The notes beneath the pieces are model-generated. The model was not told the origin of the DNA and did no database searches. It saw nothing but the letters and a program-made list of their open reading frames with translations. 15,114 nucleotides of DNA from positions 1 through 15,114 of the forward strand of contig CADCPP010000040.1 in the NCBI GenBank assembly GCA_902803355.1, written 5' to 3'. The DNA is from an uncultured Lachnospiraceae bacterium (lineage in GTDB: Bacteria > Bacillota > Clostridia > Lachnospirales > Lachnospiraceae). Made by a program: the position numbers and the translations under genes. Positions 1 through 8,058 of this stretch are shown piece after piece. The stretch's first letter is position 1. Every line of letters starts with the position of its first letter.

Positions 1-369
1 CCTTACTACAAGATGGTCATTGACGCCGTCTCCAAGGGCGAAAGCTTTGCCACCGACTGGTGCGGCAGCTTTGCCACCGGTTCCGTGGAACTGACCGAGC
101 TGAACACCAAGGCTGCCGCCGCCGGCACCCAGGAAGCCATTGACAAGGCCAAAGCCGAGCTCGAAGCCGGCACCCTTAAGGTCTTTGCCACCGCGAACTG
201 GACCGTGAAGGGCGAACACCTGACCGAATACCTTGCCGACGTGCAGGATATGGGCGATTTCCAGCCTGAGACCAACGTCATCCTCGACGGTGCCTTTGTG
301 GAATCCGGCGAGCAGTTCCGCTCTGCCCCTTACTTTGACATCCGCATCGACGGCATCACCGAGAAATAA
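1..369 (+). CDS. BMP/PnrA-family ABC transporter substrate-binding protein, C-terminal part
   Basis: This is the last 122 residues of a basic-membrane-protein (BMP, PnrA/TmpC) family binding protein, truncated by the window edge; the frame is open from base 1 and stops with TAA. Family members are lipid-anchored outside the membrane and deliver nucleosides to an ABC importer. The visible part includes the run DWCGSF, a helical stretch rich in Ala, Lys and Glu (about residues 36-58), and the closing strands with GAFVESGEQFRSAPYFDIRIDG, typical of the C-terminal lobe of these type I periplasmic-binding folds. The signal peptide and lipobox lie outside the window. The assignment is strengthened by the ATPase and two permeases that follow in the order seen in Bacillus nupNOPQ. 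The substrate (nucleoside) is inferred from the family. Confidence 0.88.
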   Translation, partial: PYYKMVIDAVSKGESFATDWCGSFATGSVELTELNTKAAAAGTQEAIDKAKAELEAGTLKVFATANWTVKGEHLTEYLADVQDMGDFQPETNVILDGAFVESGEQFRSAPYFDIRIDGITEK

Positions 370-382
370 TTTCTCCATAAAC

Positions 383-405
383 GGGCGGAGGGTCTCCCTC
401 CGCCC
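383..405 (+). terminator. Intra-operon hairpin with U-rich tail (attenuating terminator)
   Basis: A perfect 10-bp GC-rich stem (383-392 pairing with 396-405) has a 3-nt loop and is followed by the T-rich run TGTTTTCTGTTTT. It lies 14 bases after the stop of the binding-protein gene and about 30 bases before the ribosome binding site of the ATPase gene. This has the form of a rho-independent terminator. Because the downstream transporter genes have no obvious promoter of their own in the 78-base gap, it probably acts as a partial terminator or 3'-end stabiliser. That would make binding-protein mRNA more abundant than permease mRNA, as is usual for ABC importers. Confidence 0.75.
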
Positions 406-447
406 TGTTTTCTGTTTTACCGCAAATCATCCGAAGGAGATGCTTCC

Positions 448-2007
448 GTGCCCGTTCCCGCTATCGAACTGAAAAACATAACCAAGACCTTCGGCTCCAT
501 CATCGCCAACAAGGACGTCAGCCTGTCCGCAAGCCGCGGCGAGATCCTCGCCCTCCTCGGAGAAAACGGCAGCGGCAAGACTACCCTGATGAATATGATC
601 GCCGGCATCTATTACCCCGATTCCGGCCAGATCTTCATTGACGGCAAAGAGGTCGTTATCGCTTCCCCCAAAGACGCCTTCCGCTATAAGATCGGCATGA
701 TCCACCAGCACTTCAAACTGGTGGACGTCTTTTCAGCGGCGGAAAATATCGTGCTTGGCTTAAACGAAAAAGAACGCTTTGATATTGCCAAAGTCAACGA
801 AAAGGTCCGGACCATCAGCGAGACCTACGGTTTCGAGATCGATCCGGCCAAGAAGATCTATGAAATGTCCGTCTCCGAAAAGCAGACCGTTGAAATCATC
901 AAGGTCCTGTACCGGGGCGCCGACATCCTGATCCTTGACGAACCCACGGCCGTGCTCACCCCTCAGGAGACCCGCAAGCTCTTTGCGGTGCTCCGCCGCA
1001 TGCGGGACGCCGGCAAGGCCGTGATCATCATCACCCACAAGCTGCACGAGGTGCTTGCCCTCTCCGACAAGGTCGCCGTGCTGCGCAAGGGTGAATATAT
1101 CGGTACCGTACTGACCAAAGACACCAATGAGAACCAGCTTACCGAAATGATGGTGGGCAAGAAGGTCTCTCTGAACATCGACCGCGCCGAGCCGAAGGAT
1201 CCGCAGGACCGCCTGACCGTGACCGCTCTGGATGCAGTCAACCGCGACGGCGTGAAGGTCCTGGACGACGTGTCCTTCGTGGCCCGCTCCGGCGAGATCC
1301 TGGGCATTGCCGGCATTGCCGGCAGCGGCCAGAGAGAGCTGCTGGAAGCCATCGCCGGCCTGCAGAAGGTCGGGAGCGGCAGCATCATCTACCACGATCC
1401 GAAGACCGGTGTGGACGAAGACCTGCGCAACAAGACGCCGCTTGAGATCCGCGACCTCGGGGTCCGCCTCTCCTTCGTTCCGGAGGACCGCCTGGGCATG
1501 GGCCTCGTGGGCGATATGGACATCGTGGACAACATGATGCTCCGCAGCTATTCCAAAGGCCGCAGCTTCTTTGTGGAGCGCAGGAGCCCCAAATCCCTTG
1601 CGGAAAAGATCATCGAGCAGCTTGAGGTCGTCACGCCCGGCGTCAGCACCCCGGTCAGACGCCTTTCCGGCGGCAACGTGCAGAAGGTCCTGGTCGGCCG
1701 CGAGATCGCGGCGGCACCGACCGTTTTCATGGCCGCCTATCCCGTCCGCGGGCTGGACATCAACTCATCCTATACCATCTACAACCTGCTGAACGCCCAG
1801 AAGGAAAGCGGCGTGGCCGTGATCTTCGTGGGCGAGGATCTGGACGTTCTCCTGGAGCTCTGTGACCGCATCCTGGTCATCGGCTCCGGCAAGGTGACCG
1901 GCATTGTGGACGGCCGCACGGCGACCAAGGAAGAGATCGGCCTTCTCATGACAAAGAGCGACCATATCGAAGGACTGCACGAGGAAGGAGGAAGCGCAAA
2001 TGAGTGA
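448..2007 (+). CDS. Nucleoside-type ABC importer, double-domain ATP-binding protein (NupO-like)
   Basis: This 519-residue protein has two fused nucleotide-binding domains, as in sugar/nucleoside importers of the RbsA/NupO type, and powers uptake at the inner face of the membrane. Domain 1 has an intact Walker A (GENGSGKTT, residues 38-46), Walker B with catalytic Glu (LDEPT, 163-167) and a His switch (ITHKLHEV), but its signature is degenerate (SVSEKQT instead of an LSGGQ-like motif). Domain 2 has a Lys-less Walker A (GIAGSGQ, 289-295), an intact LSGGN signature (406-410), Tyr in AAYPVRGLD where the catalytic Glu would sit, and GEDLD in place of the switch His. This predicts one working and one degenerate composite ATP site, which is the family norm. 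The start is GTG at 448, six to eight bases after AAGGAGA; the nearby ATG at 440 is out of frame. The stop overlaps the next gene by 8 bases. Confidence 0.95.
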   Translation: MPVPAIELKNITKTFGSIIANKDVSLSASRGEILALLGENGSGKTTLMNMIAGIYYPDSGQIFIDGKEVVIASPKDAFRYKIGMIHQHFKLVDVFSAAENIVLGLNEKERFDIAKVNEKVRTISETYGFEIDPAKKIYEMSVSEKQTVEIIKVLYRGADILILDEPTAVLTPQETRKLFAVLRRMRDAGKAVIIITHKLHEVLALSDKVAVLRKGEYIGTVLTKDTNENQLTEMMVGKKVSLNIDRAEPKDPQDRLTVTALDAVNRDGVKVLDDVSFVARSGEILGIAGIAGSGQRELLEAIAGLQKVGSGSIIYHDPKTGVDEDLRNKTPLEIRDLGVRLSFVPEDRLGMGLVGDMDIVDNMMLRSYSKGRSFFVERRSPKSLAEKIIEQLEVVTPGVSTPVRRLSGGNVQKVLVGREIAAAPTVFMAAYPVRGLDINSSYTIYNLLNAQKESGVAVIFVGEDLDVLLELCDRILVIGSGKVTGIVDGRTATKEEIGLLMTKSDHIEGLHEEGGSANE

Positions 2008-3163
2008 TCTGAACAACAAGGCTCCCGCGCCTGAGAAGCTTCCGGCGTCCCCTGCTCCGGAGGCAGAAAAGAAAGTCCGCGAGCCGCTCTTTCATATCGT
2101 CAAACGCGCCGGGATCCCGCGGCTGAAAGCCTGGGGCATCCGCGTTGTCGCGATCCTGCTCGCCCTTCTTCTGAATGCCCTGATCATCCATTGGCTCACA
2201 GGCCTTGATCCTCTGGCCGTCTACAAGTCCATGTTCGACGGCAGCTTTTCCACGAGCCGCAAGTTCTGGGTGCTGCTGCAGAACACCGCCATGCTGCTCT
2301 GCATCGCGCTGGCCGTCACGCCCTGCTACAAGATGCGCTTCTGGAATCTGGGCGCGGAAGGTCAGGTGCTGATCGGCGCTCTTTCGAGCGGCGCACTCAT
2401 GTTCTATGTGGGCGATAAGCTTCCGAGCGGCGTGCTGATCGCCCTGATGCTCGGCGCAGCCCTGCTGTCCGGCATCCTCTGGGCCGGCTTTCCCGCCCTC
2501 TTCAAGGCCCGCTTCGGCACGAATGAGACCCTGTTCACCCTCATGATGAACTACGTGGCCATCCAGCTCGTCAACACCATGATCGCCATCTGGGTGCCGA
2601 GCGGATCGGGCGTTCTCGGCATTATGAACAGCAGGACCAACAACGGCTGGCTGCCCACGGTCTTCGGTCAGAAATACGCTCTGAACATCATCATCGTCTC
2701 GCTCCTGACCGTTTTCATGTTCATCTACCTCAAATACAGCAAGCACGGCTATGAGATCGCGGTCGTGGGCGAGAGCGAAAACACCGCCCGTTACATCGGC
2801 ATCAACGTCCGCAAGGTCGTGATCCGGACCGCAGCGCTTTCCGGCTGCATCGCCGGGCTTGCCGGCTTCCTGCTGATGGCCGGCAGCGCGCATACTGTGT
2901 CCAATACCATTGCCGGCGGCAACGGCTTCACCGCGGTTCTGGTCTCCTGGCTCGCCAAGTTCAATCCTTTCGTCATGATCCTCACGAGCCTTCTGATCGA
3001 ATTCCTGCAGAAGGGCGCCGGTGAGATCGCGCAGGCCTTCCGCCTTTCCAGCGATATCGCGGATATCGCGACCGGGATCATCCTGTTCTTCATTATCGGC
3101 TGCGAATTCTTCCTCAATTACCGGATCATGTTCCGTCACAAAGCACAGAAGGAGGGCAAATAA
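2000..3163 (+). CDS. Nucleoside-type ABC importer permease 1 (NupP-like, BPD_transp_2 family)
   Basis: This 387-residue polytopic membrane protein is one half of the translocation channel of the importer. The N-terminus is a Pro/Ala/Lys-rich cytoplasmic tail (about residues 1-40), followed by a helix near residues 46-66 and a further set of hydrophobic segments. Family hallmarks are NLGAEGQVLIGAL in the first half, KARFGTNETLFTLMMNYVA in the middle, and the cytoplasmic coupling region VGESENTARYIGINVRKV, which docks to the ATPase. The start ATG overlaps the end of the ATPase gene (ATGAGTGA) and is preceded by GGAGGAAG, so translation is coupled. The next permease begins directly after its stop codon. 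Nucleoside specificity is inferred from the gene set. I see no defect in the reading frame. Confidence 0.95.
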   Translation: MSDLNNKAPAPEKLPASPAPEAEKKVREPLFHIVKRAGIPRLKAWGIRVVAILLALLLNALIIHWLTGLDPLAVYKSMFDGSFSTSRKFWVLLQNTAMLLCIALAVTPCYKMRFWNLGAEGQVLIGALSSGALMFYVGDKLPSGVLIALMLGAALLSGILWAGFPALFKARFGTNETLFTLMMNYVAIQLVNTMIAIWVPSGSGVLGIMNSRTNNGWLPTVFGQKYALNIIIVSLLTVFMFIYLKYSKHGYEIAVVGESENTARYIGINVRKVVIRTAALSGCIAGLAGFLLMAGSAHTVSNTIAGGNGFTAVLVSWLAKFNPFVMILTSLLIEFLQKGAGEIAQAFRLSSDIADIATGIILFFIIGCEFFLNYRIMFRHKAQKEGK

Positions 3164-4147
3164 ATGTTAGCGGTTCTGGCCTCATTCCTGCACTCCTCGA
3201 TCGTTCAGGGCATTCCGCTGCTGTTCGGCGCGACCGGCGAGATCCTGACCGAAAAGAGCGGCCATCTGAATCTGGGGATCCCCGGCATCATGTATGTGGG
3301 CGGCATTTCCGGCATCGTGGGTGGCTATCTGTATGAACATTTCTGCGAGCGTCCCGTGGCGCTGCTGTGCATCCTGATCCCGCTTGTCTGCTCGCTGCTC
3401 GGCAGCGGCCTGATGGCGCTCATCTACTGCTTCCTGACGGTCACACTCCGCGCGAACCAGAACGTCACAGGTCTGGCGCTCACCACCTTCGGCACGGGCA
3501 TCGGCAACTTCCTGGGCGGCTCGCTCCTTTCCTTCTTCGGCGAGAGCGGCTCCATCTCCCTGCTGACCATCGGCAAATGGTACAAGGCCTATCCCGTCTT
3601 TGCGGATAAGCTGGGCGTCTTCGGCGAGATCTTCTGCAGCTATGGCTTTCTGGCGTACCTTGCCGTGATCGTGGCGCTTCTTGTGCACTATTTCCTGAAC
3701 AAGACGCGCGCCGGCCTGAACCTTCGCTCCGTGGGTGAGAACCCTGCCACGGCGGACGCGGCCGGCATCAACGTCACGCGGTACAAATACTGGTCCACCG
3801 TTATCGGCGGCATGATCGCCGGGCTGGGCGGCCTGTACTTCGTGATGGACTACACCGGCGGCACCTGGACCAACAACGGCTTCGGCGACCGCGGCTGGCT
3901 GGCTATCGCCATCGTCATTTTTGCCCTCTGGAAACCCGCAAGAGCCATCTGGTGCTCCTTCGTGTTCGGCGGCTTATACATCTGCGCCGTGCTGATCCCG
4001 GGCCTTTCCTCCGCCGCGAAGGAAGTCATTAAGATGGCGCCTTATCTCGTTACCATTGTGGTGCTGGTGCTCTCCAGTGTCCATAACCGCCGCGAGAATC
4101 AGCCGCCGGCAAGCCTTGGCTTAAACTACTTCCGGGAAGACCGGTAA
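3164..4147 (+). CDS. Nucleoside-type ABC importer permease 2 (NupQ-like, BPD_transp_2 family)
   Basis: This 327-residue polytopic permease is the partner of the preceding one and completes the heterodimeric channel. The conserved family opening GATGEILTEKSGHLNLGIPG is present near residues 22-41, and the coupling loop LRSVGENPATADAAGINVTRYKY lies in the second half, followed by the GMIAGLGG helix. The ATG immediately follows the TAA of the upstream gene (TAAATG), with AAGGAGG at 3149-3155 as ribosome binding site, so the two permeases should be made in equal amounts. The protein ends with a short soluble tail. It is the last gene of the operon; a strong hairpin follows about 40 bases downstream. 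Confidence 0.95.
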   Translation: MLAVLASFLHSSIVQGIPLLFGATGEILTEKSGHLNLGIPGIMYVGGISGIVGGYLYEHFCERPVALLCILIPLVCSLLGSGLMALIYCFLTVTLRANQNVTGLALTTFGTGIGNFLGGSLLSFFGESGSISLLTIGKWYKAYPVFADKLGVFGEIFCSYGFLAYLAVIVALLVHYFLNKTRAGLNLRSVGENPATADAAGINVTRYKYWSTVIGGMIAGLGGLYFVMDYTGGTWTNNGFGDRGWLAIAIVIFALWKPARAIWCSFVFGGLYICAVLIPGLSSAAKEVIKMAPYLVTIVVLVLSSVHNRRENQPPASLGLNYFREDR

Positions 4148-4187
4148 ATACAGAACTCTTTGATAAGCCTAATCAGCTTATATCCCA

Positions 4188-4223
4188 AGAAGGTCCTGCG
4201 ACACGAAATTCGCAGGGCCTTCT
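4188..4223 (+). terminator. Operon-end hairpin after the nucleoside importer
   Basis: A long stem of about 14 bp (4188-4201 with 4210-4223, one G-U pair) has an 8-nt loop and is followed by the moderately T-rich ATTATTTGAG. It is placed 40 bases after the last importer gene and is the only strong hairpin there; a weaker 6-bp ATAAGC/GCTTAT hairpin precedes it at 4163-4181. The U-tract is poor, so termination efficiency is uncertain. The remaining gap to 4300 is AT-rich and holds no gene; a weak GGCGG/CCGCC hairpin (4279-4300) abuts the stop of the minus-strand operon and could end that transcript. Confidence 0.7.
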
Positions 4224-4300
4224 ATTATTTGAGTGCTAAGTCATATATATTTTGACAATATAATGTGGCGAAACAAGGGGCGGTTCTGCATCTTGCCGCC

Positions 4301-5116
4301 TTATTGATATTTTCCGAAAATTTCCTCTGCCAGTACGGTAAGCCTGTCTTTTGCTTCCTGTGAATCCGCGGCAAAGCCATATTCTTTTACCTGTTTCCAG
4401 GTCATTCGCTGCGCCGCATGCTCCTGTATGATCTGCTCCTGCAGCGCCCGGATCCGGCTCTCATAAGCCGCGCTGTCCGGGCGGCTAAGCAATTCCTCCA
4501 GTTCCCGTTCTGCTGCCGAGTTTTCTTCCTGGGAAGGAATCAGAAAAACCTCCCTGTGTTCCGGTGAAAAAGCCGACGCGCAGGGGAAGGCATATAAAAA
4601 CGTTCTCTTTGCTTCCTCAGACTGCCGGTATTCCAGCGGGTATTCCGGCCGGATCAGAAAAACCAGATATTCCGTCTGCTGACACATGGGCAGTGAATAA
4701 TAGGGGCAGCTGATCCAGCCCGGTTCCTGCAGCGCTCCCGCAAACTCCTGACCGGCCGGACGCTGATAAAACAGGCAGGGTTCATAGATCCAGATAGTCT
4801 CTCCCTCCTGCAGCGCGCTCCCGCTTTTGATCACCTTTCGCACCCTGGCCGCCGAATACATATCCAGATTCTGACTCATCTTTCGCGCAAAAGGCTCGAT
4901 GAGAAGGATCTCTGTTGCTTTACTTTCGAGATCCTCCAAAGCAGGAACCGTTTGCTGCTCGCTTCGATCAAAAATAAAATTGATCGTGAATTCATCCATT
5001 TCGGAATCGCTGACCGCCGGGATATCCGCTGTTTTGCTTCGTTTGATCAATCCCGCGATGAGCGCCGCGCCGGTCAAAAGAAAACAAACCAGCAGGACTG
5101 TTCTTCTGAATTTCAT
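4301..5116 (-). CDS. Membrane-anchored extracytoplasmic protein of unknown function (ABC cassette partner)
   Basis: I do not recognise a named family for this 271-residue protein. A basic start (KFRR) and one hydrophobic helix at about residues 6-24 predict a single N-terminal anchor with the rest outside the cell. The helix holds a Cys (C11), but Val precedes it, so this is not a lipobox. The exported part has a small beta-rich segment around 88-112 (ARVRKVIKSG...LQEGETIWIYEP) that reminds me of OB-like modules in Gram-positive surface proteins; this is a weak impression. Four Cys (C114, C137, C145, C179) could form disulfides, and the C-terminal third (about 197-271) is charged and probably helical or coiled. 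The chosen ATG overlaps the stop of the ATPase gene (ATGA) and follows GGGAGGAAG; an in-frame ATG 54 bases upstream lies inside the ATPase gene and would add a non-signal-like leader. It is the last gene of the four-gene cassette. Confidence 0.8.
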   Translation of the reverse strand: MKFRRTVLLVCFLLTGAALIAGLIKRSKTADIPAVSDSEMDEFTINFIFDRSEQQTVPALEDLESKATEILLIEPFARKMSQNLDMYSAARVRKVIKSGSALQEGETIWIYEPCLFYQRPAGQEFAGALQEPGWISCPYYSLPMCQQTEYLVFLIRPEYPLEYRQSEEAKRTFLYAFPCASAFSPEHREVFLIPSQEENSAAERELEELLSRPDSAAYESRIRALQEQIIQEHAAQRMTWKQVKEYGFAADSQEAKDRLTVLAEEIFGKYQ

Positions 5117-5757
5117 CCGTGAACTTCCTCCCTGCATTTGCCCTCTGCCACACGGAAGGTGCGGCTGCACAGTCCGGCAACATCTTCCTTCTGATGCGTG
5201 GCGATCAGGATCGTGCAGCCTCTTTGCTGCTCCTCCTGCATGATCTTCCGGAACAGTTCCACCGCATCATCGTCCAGACCATTGGTCGGCTCATCCAACA
5301 GCAAAAGCTGCGGGCTTTCCATGATTGCCTGCGCCAGAGCAAGCTTCTGTCTCATGCCCATTGAATAGGTACGGATCGGCCGTTTATCCTCCGGATCAAG
5401 CCCCACGCGTTCAAGGGCCTCCCGCATTTCCTCTTCTCCGATCTCGTTGCGGATCCGCGCGAGGAGGTCCAGATTCTCCATGGCGCTATACTGCGGCCAC
5501 AGTTCCGTTTTTTCTATGATCAGGCCCATCTGATCCGGGAAGGCATCCTCCTTTGACAGATTTTTTCCGAAAACAATGACCTTCCCTCTTACCCTGATGA
5601 GTCCGGCAATCGCCCTCAGCAGCATGGTCTTCCCGGAACCGTTTCTCCCAAAAAAGCCATAGATCCCGCCGGCGTCCAGTTCCAGATCCACATGAGAAAG
5701 GACGTCTTTGCCTTTGATCTGTTTGCTCACATTTCTGAGAATGATTTTATTATCCAT
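5113..5757 (-). CDS. ABC transporter ATP-binding protein, BcrA/LanF-like with E-loop
   Basis: This 214-residue single nucleotide-binding domain energises the two membrane proteins encoded just upstream. Motifs in order are: Walker A GRNGSGKT (37-44), a Q-loop region with Glu at the usual Gln position (GLIIEKTELW, E82), signature SMGMRQKLA (132-140), Walker B with catalytic Glu (LLLLDEPTNGLD, 151-162) and switch His188. Glu in the Q-loop, the MGMRQ signature and the short length are typical of BcrA-type and lantibiotic-immunity LanF-type ATPases, which work with ABC-2 exporter subunits. The start ATG follows AGGGAGAAAG and lies 13 bases after the preceding gene. The stop overlaps the next gene by 4 bases. 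The transported compound cannot be read from the sequence. Confidence 0.92.
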   Translation of the reverse strand: MDNKIILRNVSKQIKGKDVLSHVDLELDAGGIYGFFGRNGSGKTMLLRAIAGLIRVRGKVIVFGKNLSKEDAFPDQMGLIIEKTELWPQYSAMENLDLLARIRNEIGEEEMREALERVGLDPEDKRPIRTYSMGMRQKLALAQAIMESPQLLLLDEPTNGLDDDAVELFRKIMQEEQQRGCTILIATHQKEDVAGLCSRTFRVAEGKCREEVHG

Positions 5758-5770
5758 CGCACTTTCTCCC

Positions 5771-7213
5771 TCACAGGAAATCTGCTCGCTCGGCGAGCTT
5801 TAAGCCGGCGCCGAAAAGAATCAATATGCTTATTCCTGATAAAACGGCTGTCGTTTCAGGATGCATGCCGTCTATTCCGCGGTAAAACCAGGCAGAATAG
5901 TCTTGTAATGCTGCCGGGGCCTCATGCAGCAGAAGTGATGCGCGGCAGGGAAGAAAAACCCGCAAAACTGCTGTTGTCAGCCTTGTCCTTGGCGCAAAGG
6001 CCACAATCTGCGCTCCCATAGACAAAGCGGAGATGAGCAGGAAAACCAGACGCGAGTCAAGCAGCAGACAAAGGACAGCCGATGCGGACAGCAAAGCAAA
6101 TCCAACTGCCGCCTTAGTGCAGAGAAGTTCAAGCAGGACTGCTGCCGCCCGCCCGATATTCATGCTGCGCAGCCCGATAAGATATCCCGCGGCGGTCTCC
6201 CCGAGCAGGATCATCAGCGCGTAACCGGCTCCGGAAACCAGCAGCAGAAGCTGCCTTCTCCGCCACCAGATCTTCCTTGTCCCCTCTCTGACAACAGACA
6301 GAACAGCAGCCGCCATGCAGTCCTTTGACTGATCGATGCCGAACAGGAAGCAGGCCATAAGAAACGGCAGGGTATTCACCAGGATCATAAGAAATCCTGA
6401 AAGATCCTCTGCGATCGGCATCCCGAAGCTCAGCAGCCAAAGCCCCTCCAGGCTTCCCGGACTGTAGCGGTTCCACCATAACGCAAGGATCGCACCGAGC
6501 GGAAACCCGATCCATACCCGTCTGAGGCTGCTGCGCAGCCATGGCGCGAGCCGTTTTCTCTGCCCGCCCTCAGGCAGTCTCTGCAGCCGGAAAGCCAGTC
6601 CTGCTTTTATCGCCAGGCAGACCGCTGCTAATATGAGGTCCTGTGCTGTTACGGTTCCTTTATGGAATAAGCGCAGAGACGTTCCGTAGAACAGGGAAAA
6701 ATCGATGGGAAAAAGCATCTCCATGGCCTGCAGATAATCAAGGCTGAGGAGCAGGCCGAAAAGCAACGCGCTTCCATGACGCTTCACAAGCAGCAGATCC
6801 GCTGCCGACATCATAACGGCAAGGAGGATCAGATCAAGCAGCCAAAAGAAGGTGAGAACGATAACTGTTCCCGCATCCTTCCGCACGGTGATTCCCGCAG
6901 TTAGCAGCAAGACGCAGTGCGGAAGCCAGTAAATCAGTGTTTCCGCAAGCAGAGAGACGTTTCTGGCCCGCCGGAAGGCCTTCCGGCTGCCGAAACGCAC
7001 CAAACTGTACTCATGGGAAAAAAAGCGGTTGCGGCTATCCTGAAAAACCAGAAACCCAAGGAGCAGGATGATGTGCAGCGCTCCCGAAATGCCGTAACGA
7101 AGGCCAATGTCTCTCGAAGAAGAAAGCTGCAGGATGATCAGGTAAAGCGCGTAAACTCCGCAGATAAGCCACAGGTCTTTTGCGCGAATAGGGAAAGCAA
7201 TGTGTTTTTTCAT
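5771..7213 (-). CDS. Large polytopic membrane protein of the ABC cassette (putative permease)
   Basis: This 480-residue, highly hydrophobic protein has around ten to twelve predicted membrane segments. It starts with a short basic cytoplasmic tail and a helix near residues 14-32, and it contains basic inter-helix loops such as SRKAFRRARN and TRKIWWRRRQ. I see no known enzyme motif. Size and position between an ABC-2-like permease and an ATPase suggest it is the second transmembrane subunit, about twice the usual length of LanE/LanG-type subunits; it could be a fused pair of modules. I chose the ATG that overlaps the stop of the upstream permease gene (ATGA, 7210-7213); a reading frame 39 bases longer exists inside that gene but has no advantage. 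Translational coupling implies a fixed ratio with its neighbours. The exact family is not recognised. Confidence 0.8.
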   Translation of the reverse strand: MKKHIAFPIRAKDLWLICGVYALYLIILQLSSSRDIGLRYGISGALHIILLLGFLVFQDSRNRFFSHEYSLVRFGSRKAFRRARNVSLLAETLIYWLPHCVLLLTAGITVRKDAGTVIVLTFFWLLDLILLAVMMSAADLLLVKRHGSALLFGLLLSLDYLQAMEMLFPIDFSLFYGTSLRLFHKGTVTAQDLILAAVCLAIKAGLAFRLQRLPEGGQRKRLAPWLRSSLRRVWIGFPLGAILALWWNRYSPGSLEGLWLLSFGMPIAEDLSGFLMILVNTLPFLMACFLFGIDQSKDCMAAAVLSVVREGTRKIWWRRRQLLLLVSGAGYALMILLGETAAGYLIGLRSMNIGRAAAVLLELLCTKAAVGFALLSASAVLCLLLDSRLVFLLISALSMGAQIVAFAPRTRLTTAVLRVFLPCRASLLLHEAPAALQDYSAWFYRGIDGMHPETTAVLSGISILILFGAGLKLAERADFL

Positions 7214-8043
7214 AGCTCGTCCCTGTTCTTCAGCTTCATCAGTAAAAGCCACAAACTAAGCAAAAACGGCAGCAGCAGGGTAACGCCAATGACAAAAAAT
7301 GCCGATGGATTCACGTTTTCGGATCTAAGCTGCAGCAGATCGATGGCGATCCATTCGCTTTTCCTCAGCGCACCAAGAATCAGATACAGCACTGCCGTGG
7401 CAAGCGACGGCAAAATGGCGACTACCACGGCATTTGGATGATAATACAGAGATACTGCATAGGTCAGCAGTGCCATTGCTCCGCAAAACAGGCCGATCAG
7501 CAAAAAATGCAGCAGCATATTGAGGACCGGCGCATTCAGGTAAAGCGAAGGGAACAGCATTTCAGAAAGAATTCCGGGAACAAAGTTCTGGAAGTAGTCT
7601 GTATAAACGCCGGAATACATGGCGGGTGACACAGATAAAATTCCCTGTCTTGGCACCGCCGCCAGGCAGAGCAGATAATTCAGAATAAAAGGATAAATTC
7701 CTACAGCAAAGCCGGAAACAAATGTTGCTGCCGCCTTGCTGATATAGTAGCGCGGTCTGCTGATCCTGGCCAGCGTCAGGCAGACGGCGTTATTCCTCTT
7801 CTCTTCATACCACGAACAGGCTGCCGGGAAGGAAGCCAGCACAGGGAGCAGCAGGAACAGCATCATTTGCCCGATCCCCGACTCATACAGCAGAGTGACA
7901 TGCTCCGGAAGCACGCCAATCGCGTTGTTCTGTTCAAAAAAGACCGCGATAACAAAAGCCAGCACGGCAAGCACGGTGCTGGCCAGCACCGCTGCCCAGG
8001 TCAGGCGGTTCATCCAGACTTTCTTTAATTCAACACTGAACAT
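7210..8043 (-). CDS. ABC-2-like permease, first gene of the cassette
   Basis: This 277-residue protein has six predicted membrane helices (about 14-36, 59-79, 103-127, 173-199, 204-226 and 247-270), the layout of ABC-2-type exporter permeases. The cytoplasmic loop after helix 2, with YEEKRNNAVCLTLARISRPR leading to SK, matches the pattern of ABC-2 permeases in which an acidic-basic loop and a short helix contact the ATPase. The start ATG follows AGGGAGAAAG (about 8046-8055) and lies downstream of a strong extended -10 promoter. Its stop overlaps the next gene (ATGA). The codons are visibly less GC-rich than those of the nucleoside operon, which is compatible with separate acquisition. Export or immunity function is inferred from the partner ATPase. 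Confidence 0.85.
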   Translation of the reverse strand: MFSVELKKVWMNRLTWAAVLASTVLAVLAFVIAVFFEQNNAIGVLPEHVTLLYESGIGQMMLFLLLPVLASFPAACSWYEEKRNNAVCLTLARISRPRYYISKAAATFVSGFAVGIYPFILNYLLCLAAVPRQGILSVSPAMYSGVYTDYFQNFVPGILSEMLFPSLYLNAPVLNMLLHFLLIGLFCGAMALLTYAVSLYYHPNAVVVAILPSLATAVLYLILGALRKSEWIAIDLLQLRSENVNPSAFFVIGVTLLLPFLLSLWLLLMKLKNRDEL

Positions 8044-8058
8044 AGCTTTCTCCCTGGA

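Noticed and set aside
1946..3139. A 397-codon open frame antisense to the first permease gene
   Set aside because: It is rich in His, Asp, Glu, Gln and Arg without motifs, as expected for the reverse complement of a GC-rich membrane-protein gene; the plus-strand gene is clear.
4231..4239. GAGTGCTAA, identical to one arm of the HrcA operator CIRCE
   Set aside because: The inverted partner TTAGCACTC is absent nine bases away on either side, no heat-shock gene follows, and a 9-base match is not rare in 15 kb.
4252..4264. TTGACA and TATAAT in close succession after the importer operon
   Set aside because: The two boxes are only one base apart, neither has a partner at 15-19 bases, and no plus-strand gene lies downstream.
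4279..4300. GGCGG/CCGCC hairpin as terminator of the minus-strand ABC cassette
   Set aside because: A 5-bp stem followed by CCTTGTTTC is too weak to list as a feature; it remains only a possibility.
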